NCBI GenBank assembly: GCA_030654075.1 | Contig: JAURYB010000174.1 | Span: forward strand, 18,353 to 82,352 | Source of the DNA: Bacteroidales bacterium | Lineage (GTDB): Bacteria; Bacteroidota; Bacteroidia; Bacteroidales; UBA4417 | Length of the DNA: 64,000 nucleotides | Reading direction: 5' to 3' | Shown: positions 56,161-64,000 of the stretch, in pieces | How positions within the stretch are numbered: the first letter of the stretch is position 1 | Layout of the letters: every line of letters begins with the position of its first letter | Translations under genes and position numbers: made by a program | Notes under the pieces: generated by a model | What the model saw: the letters and a program-made list of their open reading frames with translations, nothing else | Told to the model about the DNA's origin: nothing | Databases searched by the model: none

Positions 56161-57150
56161 CTAAGTCGCCAGCAAACTACATCCCCGAATATCACTGTTG
56201 TCAAAACGTCCCAGCACTTCAAAAGTTCCGTCTTCGAAAACACGGCCCAAATCCTGTGTGGCGATAAACGAGAATGAGTGAAAATTAGCCAGATCAATAA
56301 TATTTATTCCTCCTGTCCGCCCTGTTTCCAAATAACTCAAAGGATCGTTGGTATCAGCTATCATAATTTTCATCCAGGGCGGACACATGAAAATTCCATC
56401 TCCTGCCGACCAGGCCTGCGAAAGCAATTCAGTCATTCCATATTCCGAATGAATTTTATCCACACCAAAACCTTTACACAACTGCTCATGAAGTTCCATT
56501 CGGGTAAGTTCCCTGCGGCGCCCTTTCATGCCACCGGTTTCAAAAATAATAGCTTCTGGAATCGAAACAGGAAATTTTTCGGTCATATCGAGCAGTGCAA
56601 ACGTTACGCCGAAAAGCATGATTTTCAGCCCCTGGCGCTGAGCCTCCACAAGTTGCTGCTGTAAAGATTTAAGATCATTCAGGAAAAATCCTCCCATCTG
56701 CCGGTTCGATTGCAGCATTATTTTTTCAACCATATATACCAGCGATGAATTCCCCCGTTCGAGGTATGAAGGCAACAACGCGAAAACCGAATATTGCGAT
56801 AAATCACCGTAAAAAAGGTTCATTCCATTGATAAAACTTTGCTGGTACAAATCCGCGTCAACCACATAATGTTTGCTGGTTTCCATACCTGTAGTACCAC
56901 TGCTTTCAAAAATAACTTCTTCCGTAAAATCGCCAGTTATGATCTTGTGCGTCTTAAAAAAACTCACAGGCAGAAAGGGAACCTGTTCCGGGTGGTATAC
57001 CTTGCTTTCGCTGACACCCAATGCATCTACAAAGCTCTTATAAATTTTATTGTTTTTATATTGATACCGAAATAAACTAAGCGCAATTTCGTTAAATTCG
57101 GAAGGACTTTGAAGATTAAATATACTATGTTTAAATGCTTTGAAGTCCAT
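56161..57150 (-). CDS. LuxE-family acyl-protein synthetase, orphan
   Basis: 329 residues. The adenylate-forming motif FESSGTTGM (about 81-89) and the C-terminal FIATQDLGRVFEDGTFEVLGR segment are typical of LuxE/PaaK-like enzymes, which activate a fatty acid with ATP and move it to a protein thiol. No luxC reductase or luciferase genes are nearby, so bioluminescence is not implied. In Bacteroidota such orphans may activate acyl chains for other pathways. The gene is divergent from a lipoprotein gene, 40 bases between starts. Confidence 0.82.
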   Translation of the reverse strand: MDFKAFKHSIFNLQSPSEFNEIALSLFRYQYKNNKIYKSFVDALGVSESKVYHPEQVPFLPVSFFKTHKIITGDFTEEVIFESSGTTGMETSKHYVVDADLYQQSFINGMNLFYGDLSQYSVFALLPSYLERGNSSLVYMVEKIMLQSNRQMGGFFLNDLKSLQQQLVEAQRQGLKIMLFGVTFALLDMTEKFPVSIPEAIIFETGGMKGRRRELTRMELHEQLCKGFGVDKIHSEYGMTELLSQAWSAGDGIFMCPPWMKIMIADTNDPLSYLETGRTGGINIIDLANFHSFSFIATQDLGRVFEDGTFEVLGRFDNSDIRGCSLLAT

Positions 57151-57190
57151 GTCAGAAAATTTGTAATTTTATGCCTTGTTAATGTTCTCA

Positions 57191-57697
57191 ATGAAATTAT
57201 ATACAAAGATAAGCTTAATACTCCTGATTCCGTTATTCTACGGTCTTACCGGGTGCATTAAGGAAGAGCAATACCCGGTGGTACCTCAGATTGAATTCAC
57301 AGGTTATGGAATCTACTCCGCAGCTGACGGAACGGATTCTGCCTGTAAAATAACCATTTCCTATACGGATGGCGACGGGGATATCGGATTAACTGAGGAT
57401 GATATTTTAGAACCCTATAAATACAACTATTTCTTAAAATTAATGCAGCTGGTTGATGGACAGATGGTTGAAGTTGTTCTCCCCAACGATAGCATAACTT
57501 TCAACGCGCGTATTCCGATGCTTACGCCAACAGGAAGGAATAAAAACATTAAAGGAGAAATTTCCATGAATTTCGACCTGTATTTTAACAGTTATCTGCT
57601 ACAGAGTGACACCATTGGTTTCGAAATATACCTCATGGACAGGGCTCTGAATAAAAGCAATATTGTTACTACGCCTAATTTAACTATCATTAAATAA
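57191..57697 (+). CDS. Lipoprotein of unknown function
   Basis: 168 residues from the ATG at 57191; an earlier ATG at 57176 would add five residues. The lipobox is LTGC (Cys near 22). The mature part is a beta-rich domain with SYTDGDGDIGLTEDDI, an acidic loop that may bind calcium. It ends with IYLMDRALNKSNIVTTPNLT. I have seen similar small GDGDIG-bearing lipoproteins in Bacteroidota but know no function. It is divergent from the luxE-like gene, so the two may share a control region. Confidence 0.75.
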   Translation: MKLYTKISLILLIPLFYGLTGCIKEEQYPVVPQIEFTGYGIYSAADGTDSACKITISYTDGDGDIGLTEDDILEPYKYNYFLKLMQLVDGQMVEVVLPNDSITFNARIPMLTPTGRNKNIKGEISMNFDLYFNSYLLQSDTIGFEIYLMDRALNKSNIVTTPNLTIIK

Positions 57698-57781
57698 TTT
57701 CTTGCTGAAATAGAAACATTTTTATAATTATCACTTCCTCTGAAATGATAATTCCAATTAGTTTATCCTTTACTGACAGGT

Positions 57782-58501
57782 ATGAAAAAGATAAGAAGCA
57801 GAATGTTGAGATTCATAAAAATACTGCTGATTATTTTCGGAGGTATCTTTTTGATATTAATTATTCTGTCGTTTACAAAAATCCCATTCAGGGCGTATGA
57901 TAACCTGGGTTTATGTAACAGTAAAATTACTAAACCTCCTGTAACTATAATTCTTCTGAGCGGAAGTGGTATTCCCAGTGAAAGTGGTTTACTGAGGGCT
58001 TATTTCACGGCGCAGTTTGGAGAAGCAAATCCAAAGGCTAACATCGTAATTTCAATGCCTGGCGACATAACTGACAGCATGGGCGATCCGCAGTTAACTG
58101 CCAGGGAACTTATTTTAAGGGGAATAGCTAAACAAAGAATAAGTTTTGAAAGTCAAGGGCGAAACACGCGGCAACAGGCTTTAAAACTATCGGAAGGGAG
58201 AACTCAAGCTCAGCTTAACCTGCCAATTACCCTGGTCACCGCTCCTGACCACATGAAAAGAGCTATCCTTGTTTTCAGGAAATGCGGTTTTACAACTGTT
58301 AGCGGGTTTCCCACATTTGGAAGCTCAGTCCAAACCGATATGACTTTTAATGACAGTGATTTAAAAGGCAACAAATTTGTCCCTTCCATAGGTAACAACT
58401 TGCAAATCAGGTACCAGTTCTGGACAGGACTTAAACTCGAAGTGCTGATTATGCGAGAGTATTTTGGTTTAACCTACTATAAATTGAGAGGTTGGATATA
58501 A
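57782..58501 (+). CDS. DUF218/YdcF-SanA-like membrane protein
   Basis: 239 residues. One N-terminal membrane helix (about 10-31) is followed by a domain with ILLSGSGIPSESGLLRA, a conserved SQGRNTRQQALKLSEG (Glu/Asn site) and TLVTAPDHMKRAILVFRKCGF. These are landmarks of the DUF218 family. SanA and YdcF members act in envelope integrity, but the chemistry is not known for certain. It is 84 bases downstream of the lipoprotein and may be in the same transcript. Confidence 0.83.
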   Translation: MKKIRSRMLRFIKILLIIFGGIFLILIILSFTKIPFRAYDNLGLCNSKITKPPVTIILLSGSGIPSESGLLRAYFTAQFGEANPKANIVISMPGDITDSMGDPQLTARELILRGIAKQRISFESQGRNTRQQALKLSEGRTQAQLNLPITLVTAPDHMKRAILVFRKCGFTTVSGFPTFGSSVQTDMTFNDSDLKGNKFVPSIGNNLQIRYQFWTGLKLEVLIMREYFGLTYYKLRGWI

Positions 58502-58561
58502 TATCTATATTTTCATAACCAAATTTCACTTATCAGGCCAAAGACTTTTACCCCTGGATTA

Positions 58562-60319
58562 CTATTCATCATTTTGAGGCAAAAGCGATTTATCCACATT
58601 AGTATCTAAAGCTTCAGCAGTCATTTCGGAAAATAATATGACATCCGGTAATATCATTGAAGTTGGCGTGCCAAGTACTGAACCTGTAATATATCCGGGA
58701 GGATAGTTTACGCCTGAATTTTCAGATCCCATAGAATTATTCACCAAATCTTTGTTTGAACAGCCCGCAATGTGATTGATCATTTTCCCTCCACCCGAGG
58801 TGATCGAAACAGGCCGGAGTAATGTTTCGGAACCATCAGCAACTGAAACCATGTAAAAAGCTGAAGGTGATTGATCTGTATTTTTAACAACCGGCCTTAC
58901 TATCAGTGCAAAATCGAGCCCCTTGCTTCGTGCCGATGCAATCAGATCTTTCTTGAGATCATCACTGGGTTTACTTTCTGATGAAGCAAAAAATACCACC
59001 CCTGGGGATAACCTGCTATAGATTCCTGATTGTGTAATGGTAGGACGATTGTGACCGTTAGAAGAAATGGCGGCTTTTGAAGACGGAACTCTTGTTCGGA
59101 TCAGATCCCGGAGAATTCCATTTTCGACCAGTTTGATTTCAGCCGGAGGGATTGTTCCCTCGTAATCAACATCGGTCTTCCCGAATAATTTTATTCCATT
59201 GTAGCTGTCAAGCCTTGGTTTCATTGTAACTGAAAAAGCTTCAGGCATAAAACGCTTCCCGATTTTGCTTTCAGTATTGTTATTGTTCTGTGTTTGCGTT
59301 TTCCGGTACGCTGGCGTATTAGCAACATCTTCGCGGCCAGCTGCCAGTTCATCTTTACCTGAGAATAAAGCTTCCATAATATTTGGCACCGAAGTATTTC
59401 CTGTATACAACACAGGACCATTATACTCTTCTTCAAGTTTCGGTGATTTTACTACAGCTATAAGATACTCGGCTAAAGAGTTCATTTTAGAAGTAATCGT
59501 ATTGTCATGGATCAAATCGTTAGGCTCCATTGAAATAAGTGACAATGATTCGGACAACTTTTCGCCTCCTCCGTTGGTAATGGTAGCCGAAATATCCACC
59601 GCTGCAAAACAAAAAGGAATACGGAACTTTGTTCCTTCGGTGTTGAAGAGGTATAAGTTACAGTTTAACAGACTGAATGAAACGTGAGATGAACTTATAC
59701 CTTCATATTCCTTAAAATGATCAGAAAGTGCCCTTGTCAGCGAATCGCTTTGAGATAACGACGGAAGATTAGTTTTTTCGGGTAATTCCAATACAACCGG
59801 CTCTTGTTTAATATAATCCGGGAAGCCCGGCTTCAGGGATGGATTTTTTGCAAAATATGCTTTTTTAGTCATATAATTCTTCGACGCACTTTTATAGGAA
59901 TGGTCAGCCTGGTTCCATAACGAACGCCTGATTCCCCAATAGTCGCAATCAATAGGAGCGGCAATATTTATTGGAAAAACCATTTCAGTGTTTGGCGTTT
60001 CCTGAAAATTTTCGTCGTTCATCTCATAACTTCCAAACATTAACCTGAAGCTGCTGGCAGCAATTTTACGTGAAAATGAAGAAGTAACGGCACCTAAAGT
60101 TGCTGTAGAATTCCTGTATTCTCCTTCGGTAAAATAGAATCCCACAAAAAAAGGTTTCCCTGCTTCGGGGTGATTGAGTTCAGTTACAGTACGGGTAAGT
60201 TCGTCCTGTAAAGCCCTGAAAATGACATCTTTTTTACCTTCCGACTGCTGAGCCTGGATTGTGGTGCAAAAGAAAAACTGAATAAGTATAATGGCTGATA
60301 TTTGAATTGATTTTTTCAT
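58562..60319 (-). CDS. Exported TldE/PmbA-like protein of the TldD/TldE pair
   Basis: 585 residues with a signal peptide (MKKSIQISAIILIQFFFCT). It aligns with the TldD/PmbA family but lacks the HExxxH zinc motif at the position where the neighbour has it (here GNTSVPNIMEALFSGKDELA), as TldE/PmbA partners do. Later family landmarks remain: EGTIPPAEIKLVENGILRDL and LDFALIVRPVV. In E. coli TldD and TldE form a cytoplasmic protease that trims peptides; a signal peptide moves this pair to the periplasm. It starts 55 bases after tldD ends. Confidence 0.82.
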   Translation of the reverse strand: MKKSIQISAIILIQFFFCTTIQAQQSEGKKDVIFRALQDELTRTVTELNHPEAGKPFFVGFYFTEGEYRNSTATLGAVTSSFSRKIAASSFRLMFGSYEMNDENFQETPNTEMVFPINIAAPIDCDYWGIRRSLWNQADHSYKSASKNYMTKKAYFAKNPSLKPGFPDYIKQEPVVLELPEKTNLPSLSQSDSLTRALSDHFKEYEGISSSHVSFSLLNCNLYLFNTEGTKFRIPFCFAAVDISATITNGGGEKLSESLSLISMEPNDLIHDNTITSKMNSLAEYLIAVVKSPKLEEEYNGPVLYTGNTSVPNIMEALFSGKDELAAGREDVANTPAYRKTQTQNNNNTESKIGKRFMPEAFSVTMKPRLDSYNGIKLFGKTDVDYEGTIPPAEIKLVENGILRDLIRTRVPSSKAAISSNGHNRPTITQSGIYSRLSPGVVFFASSESKPSDDLKKDLIASARSKGLDFALIVRPVVKNTDQSPSAFYMVSVADGSETLLRPVSITSGGGKMINHIAGCSNKDLVNNSMGSENSGVNYPPGYITGSVLGTPTSMILPDVILFSEMTAEALDTNVDKSLLPQNDE

Positions 60320-60374
60320 TCCTGGATAGATTTGTAAGCGTCTGTAAATAATTCTGTACTGGAATAGATTCGTT

Positions 60375-62045
60375 TTATTTAATCTGATCGGGGCTGCAGA
60401 TCTGAGGTGTTTCGCATTTTATTTCAAACTGCCGCTGAGTTTCAATTTTATTTACAAGCAACGATGGTGCGATAGTAGAAGTAGGAACCGAACCTGATTC
60501 AGCACCGCAATACCCGTTAAAAACGGCTTGCTGACCACCACAGGCTTCAATTTCGGAGAACATGGTAAGTGGTGTTCCTATCAGCGTAACTCCGCGGACC
60601 AATTCGTCAGGCCTTCCATCAGTGTATACCTTGTGCACTAAAATTGGTATGATATTGAATGCATTTGCAGAAATCCTGTCGGTATTTGTAAAACCTCCGA
60701 TTACTTCATCGAAAAGATATCCGTATTCCTTATTCTGCTTTTTACACATCTTCCTGAGTTTTTCATGCATGTCTTTTTCAGGAATATAAGATTTAGAACT
60801 AACGAACAGGTTCGACTGACGGGATACTGGTGCCAGTCCAAGTTCCCCGCGGCCATGACCATTTGATACGGCATTTCCTTCAACAGGCTGTCGCGACATC
60901 AGGTATTGAATAAACTTTCCCTCTTTCACCACTTCCACTTTCCGTGCAGAGACTCCCTCATCATCAAATTTGTAATGCCCGTATAATGGAATTCCTTTGT
61001 ATTCAGCTACTGTGGGATCATAAGTAATGCTCATCTGATCAGGTAATATTTTCTCCCCCAACTGATTTTTAAAGGTATGTGAATCAGTAGTCTGGCGCAG
61101 GCGGTGCCCTTCAACCCTGTGTCCGAATATTTCGTGAAAGAAAACGCCTGATGCCTTAGCTGATAATATGGCAGGGCCTGAGTACGATTCAGCCAGGGGA
61201 GCTGAACGGAGCTTTTTGATCAGTATTTTGATTTCAGCCATATCATCCATCAATTGCTGTTCGGTAGGAAGCTGATCAACATTCCGCACCTGGTATGTTT
61301 TAACATAGGGTGCCATATTCCCGTCTTCGCAGGAAAACAGGATGGCAATACTCAAATCAGTAATAAAACTGTTTTGTACTACTAAAGTGCCTTCGGTGTT
61401 GGTATAATAATTCCGGTTCGACAATGCCGTTAACATAGCCCTTGCCTCCATTATGTAACTTTCCTTATTGAATTCGGCAGTAATTTTTTTCAGGTAATCT
61501 TTCCAATATGCAGCAGGTATATTTGCCGGAACAGAAGGCTCGAAATACGTTGCCTTCTCCTGTTTCGAAAAATCATCGCTCTTTATTTTAAGAGTGTCTT
61601 TTGCCTGCATTACGACTTCATACTCCTCAAGTGCGGATTTATAAGCGGCATCAGCACATTCGCGGATAGAATTTGTAATTGGCAGTATACTGTCATCAAC
61701 TGGTAGCAGTTCAACGGACCTGGAGGATAATCCGTAACCCATCTTATTCAAAGGGTGAGTATTATCAAATTCATAACTGCCAATCCTTGTTTCGCACGAA
61801 ACCATCCTTCCCCGGTTGTATTCATCTGCAATGAGGCTGCCAAACGACGCACCCATTACGTATGTTTGGGTTTCACTCAGCCTGAAACCCATGAAATATG
61901 GCAGGGTACTCTGTTTTTGAAGGCTATTGTAATGACTGCTTAATTCTTGCCGGAGCAGGTCTGAAATAAAATCCTGGGAAAAAAGCCTGTTAATCGGTAA
62001 AACTCCACACAACATTGATAGTAAAAGAATCCTGAAGGTTTTCAT
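60375..62045 (-). CDS. Exported TldD-like metalloprotease
   Basis: 556 residues with a signal peptide (MKTFRILLLSMLCGVL). The active-site motif HExxxH is H304-E305-IFG-H309 (FFHEIFGHRVEGH), and a third ligand Cys is probably in GYCGAESG near the C terminus. TldD is the catalytic subunit of the TldD/TldE peptidase, normally a cytoplasmic enzyme. The catalytic and the motif-less partner genes are in the expected order and spacing for one operon. The target outside the cytoplasm is not known. Confidence 0.87.
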   Translation of the reverse strand: MKTFRILLLSMLCGVLPINRLFSQDFISDLLRQELSSHYNSLQKQSTLPYFMGFRLSETQTYVMGASFGSLIADEYNRGRMVSCETRIGSYEFDNTHPLNKMGYGLSSRSVELLPVDDSILPITNSIRECADAAYKSALEEYEVVMQAKDTLKIKSDDFSKQEKATYFEPSVPANIPAAYWKDYLKKITAEFNKESYIMEARAMLTALSNRNYYTNTEGTLVVQNSFITDLSIAILFSCEDGNMAPYVKTYQVRNVDQLPTEQQLMDDMAEIKILIKKLRSAPLAESYSGPAILSAKASGVFFHEIFGHRVEGHRLRQTTDSHTFKNQLGEKILPDQMSITYDPTVAEYKGIPLYGHYKFDDEGVSARKVEVVKEGKFIQYLMSRQPVEGNAVSNGHGRGELGLAPVSRQSNLFVSSKSYIPEKDMHEKLRKMCKKQNKEYGYLFDEVIGGFTNTDRISANAFNIIPILVHKVYTDGRPDELVRGVTLIGTPLTMFSEIEACGGQQAVFNGYCGAESGSVPTSTIAPSLLVNKIETQRQFEIKCETPQICSPDQIK

Positions 62046-62527
62046 AGTAATATATTACGTTAAATACTTAAGAACAATCTGAGTTAAATCCATGATGTTT
62101 GAAAAACTGACAAGTTGATTCTTACCGGCGCAACAATATTAAATCATTTATACAAAAGTTAAAAAGCTTGATAATCTGAACAAAAACAGATGTTCAATCA
62201 TTGATGTATATCTGTTTTAATATCAGTGAAACAATAATGCCGCTTCAAATTTATGGATGATGTTATAAATAAACAAGGATTCCAACTCTTTTGAGCAAAA
62301 CAATTTCAACGCCATCAATCTCTACGACTAGACCAGGCGCTTAAGAATCATATCTTATTCTAAATCTGTCACTTAATGAAATTAACTTTTAAAAATGAGA
62401 TTCCGATTACTAAAAGGAGACTTTTCACAACTGTAAAATATATTTTTCATTTCTTTCATATCAATATAATGATATTGTTATATATTTGAGCGCCTATTCT
62501 ATTATTCTCATTTTAAATACGTATTCC
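62046..62527. other. Divergent intergenic region, 482 bp
   Basis: AT-rich, no gene found. A 9-bp stem AAAACAGAT/ATCTGTTTT (62183-62218) encloses a nested TCAAT/ATTGA, a possible weak RNA structure. The acyl-CoA dehydrogenase promoter candidate lies at its end. Confidence 0.5.
62481..62488 (+). promoter_or_regulatory. Putative -7 box of the acyl-CoA dehydrogenase gene
   Basis: TATATTTG fits TAnnTTTG, 39 bases before the ATG at 62528. It includes the TTG at 62486, a spurious start for the frame. No clear -33 box. Confidence 0.55.
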
Positions 62528-63667
62528 ATGGACTTTACTTTCACCGAAGAACAGCTTATGATTCGTGATGCTGCACGCGATTTTGCACAGCGGGAATTGA
62601 TTACGGATGTAATTGAACGTGATACCAAGGCCATTTATCCCGCCAAACACGTTCAGCGAATGGCTGAACTGGGATTCCTGGGTATGCTGGTAGATCCGAA
62701 ATACGATGGTGGCGGCATGGATACCGTTTCGTATGTGCTTGCGATTGAGGAAATTTCGAAAATAGATTCGTCGTGTAGTGTGATCATGAGTGTAAATAAC
62801 TCATTGGTATGCTATGGATTAATGGAATTTGGAACTGAGGAACAAAAAGAAAAATACCTGAAACCGCTCGCACGTGGTGAGAAAATTGGCGCTTTCCTGC
62901 TTTCGGAACCCAATGCGGGATCGGATGCCACTTCGCAGCAGACAACTGCTTTGGATATGGGCGATTACTACCTGGTGAACGGCACAAAAAACTGGATCAC
63001 AAACGGCAATTCGGCTGGTACTTATTTGCTGATTGCACAAACCCATCCCGAAAAGATGCATAAAGGCATCAACTGCCTGATTGTGGACCGGAATGCGCCC
63101 GGAATCAGTGTCGGACCGCACGAAGATAAAATGGGAATGCGCAGCAGCGACACACATTCGGTAATGTTCACCGATGTGAAAGTGCCAAAGGAAAACCGTA
63201 TCGGCACCGATGGATTTGGATTTACATTTGCGATGAAAACACTCGAAGGAGGCCGCATCGGTATTGCAGCTCAGGCACTCGGAATTGCCAGCGGCGCGTT
63301 CGAACGGGCTTTGCAATATTCGAAAGAGCGCAAAACCTTTGGAACTTATATTTCAAACCACCAGGCCATAGCTTTTAAACTGGCCGATATGGCTGTGAAA
63401 ATTGAAAACGCCCGCAACCTCTGCCTTAAAGCCGCCTGGCTTAAGGACCAGGGACAGCCTTATGGTTACGCAAGTTCATTAGCCAAATATTACGCTGCCG
63501 AAATTGCCATGGAAGTAACCACCCAGGCTGTACAAATTCATGGAGGTTATGGCTATGTGAAAGAATACCATGTGGAACGACTGATGCGTGACGCCAAACT
63601 TACGCAGATTTACGAAGGAACTTCGGAGATACAGCAGATGATTATTTCGAGGGAAATATTAAAATAG
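62528..63667 (+). CDS. Short-chain acyl-CoA dehydrogenase
   Basis: 379 residues from the ATG at 62528, the canonical start (MDFTFTEEQLMIRDAARDFA); the TTG at 62486 would add 14 residues and lies inside the -7 box. This FAD enzyme oxidises short acyl-CoA to enoyl-CoA. The catalytic base is E363 in YEGTSEIQ, FAD and substrate contacts are in FLLSEPNAGSDATSQQT and NWITNGNSAGTYL, and the C-terminal HGGYGYVKEYHVERLMRD is family typical. It fits butyryl-CoA or isovaleryl-type dehydrogenases; no Etf genes are visible in the window. Confidence 0.94.
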   Translation: MDFTFTEEQLMIRDAARDFAQRELITDVIERDTKAIYPAKHVQRMAELGFLGMLVDPKYDGGGMDTVSYVLAIEEISKIDSSCSVIMSVNNSLVCYGLMEFGTEEQKEKYLKPLARGEKIGAFLLSEPNAGSDATSQQTTALDMGDYYLVNGTKNWITNGNSAGTYLLIAQTHPEKMHKGINCLIVDRNAPGISVGPHEDKMGMRSSDTHSVMFTDVKVPKENRIGTDGFGFTFAMKTLEGGRIGIAAQALGIASGAFERALQYSKERKTFGTYISNHQAIAFKLADMAVKIENARNLCLKAAWLKDQGQPYGYASSLAKYYAAEIAMEVTTQAVQIHGGYGYVKEYHVERLMRDAKLTQIYEGTSEIQQMIISREILK

Positions 63668-64000
63668 GGAATAGTGAAAAACGAATAGTGAATAATCCTT
63701 CAAAAACACACCTTTCATCTCGCTTCAATTTAGAATATATCTAAATTACATAAATCCATATCACCTTTTCTTTTTTTTTGGATTATATAGTATGGACTAA
63801 ACTGCTGTCAGGCAGCATTAGCTTTAAAATGCTGAAGTCTTATTGTTATTAATGTTTAGCCATATCCTATAGCTTTTCAACATATATTTTTATGTGTTGC
63901 GATGCTTTAATATTATTATAGTGCTGACATATAATATGTTATAAAATATAGGTGTTGATAACTTCTTAGAAATGGGGGGGGGGGGGGGGGGGGGGGGGGG
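63668..64000. other. Terminal intergenic region with poly-G tail
   Basis: About 300 bases of AT-rich sequence without genes, with a weak hairpin (TGCTG/CAGCA near 63802-63816), end in 27 consecutive G (63974-64000). The homopolymer is unlike anything else in the window and looks like a read or assembly artefact. Confidence 0.75.

Noticed and set aside
56161..57150. Bioluminescence operon
   Set aside because: Only a luxE-type gene is present; luciferase and reductase genes are missing.

Overview
The window looks like a chromosomal segment from a member of the Bacteroidota, probably class Bacteroidia; I cannot place it more finely. The signs are type IX secretion (T9SS) C-terminal sorting domains with a YPNP motif on six proteins, TAnnTTTG-like -7 promoter boxes, starts without obvious Shine-Dalgarno sites, a sufBCDSE operon ending in a SufT-like gene, LytTR and Reg_prop two-component systems, and many short extragenic repeats. 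It ends in 27 consecutive G, which looks like a sequencing artefact at a contig end. I see no rRNA, tRNA, CRISPR array, insertion sequence or complete prophage.

Layout. 1-8 kb: a gingipain-like C25 protease (cut at its 5' end), an M14 carboxypeptidase, an ELWxxDGT-repeat T9SS cargo and an exported cupin. 8-13 kb: a minus-strand cluster of unknown role with an OmpA-domain protein, two tandem 260-residue paralogues and a TPR protein. 13.5-17 kb: manA, then a single reading frame fusing lipoyl synthase to lipoyl(octanoyl) transferase, then a LOG-family gene. 17-20.5 kb: a small accessory patch with a BRO-N protein, a P-loop kinase, a ParE/RelE toxin-antitoxin pair, dCMP deaminase and an unknown acidic protein. 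20.5-30 kb: a LytTR two-component system divergent from four large secreted repeat proteins, the last two of which are tandem paralogues. 30-34 kb: isoaspartyl peptidase, amino-acid permease and a lipoprotein. 34-43 kb: dxs and the iron-sulfur assembly operon. 43-46 kb: thiL and uvrC. 46-56 kb: secreted proteins of mostly unknown role (FISUMP, WG repeats) and a Reg_prop kinase with its NarL-type regulator. 56-64 kb: an orphan LuxE-like gene, a lipoprotein, a DUF218 protein, an exported TldD/TldE pair and an acyl-CoA dehydrogenase.

How the parts work together. Housekeeping genes (Fe-S assembly, isoprenoid and lipoate synthesis, nucleotide excision repair, thiamine activation) alternate with secreted or surface proteins. 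Lipoyl synthase and DXS are classical users of Fe-S clusters and thiamine diphosphate respectively, so suf, thiL, lipA and dxs are metabolically linked even though they are not one operon. The most unusual items are the LipA-LipB fusion with palindromic repeats translated at the junction, a perfect 16-bp palindrome against the predicted sufB promoter, a matched leader sequence in front of two unrelated secreted-protein genes, a sorting-domain exchange between tandem paralogues, and a TldD/TldE pair with signal peptides.
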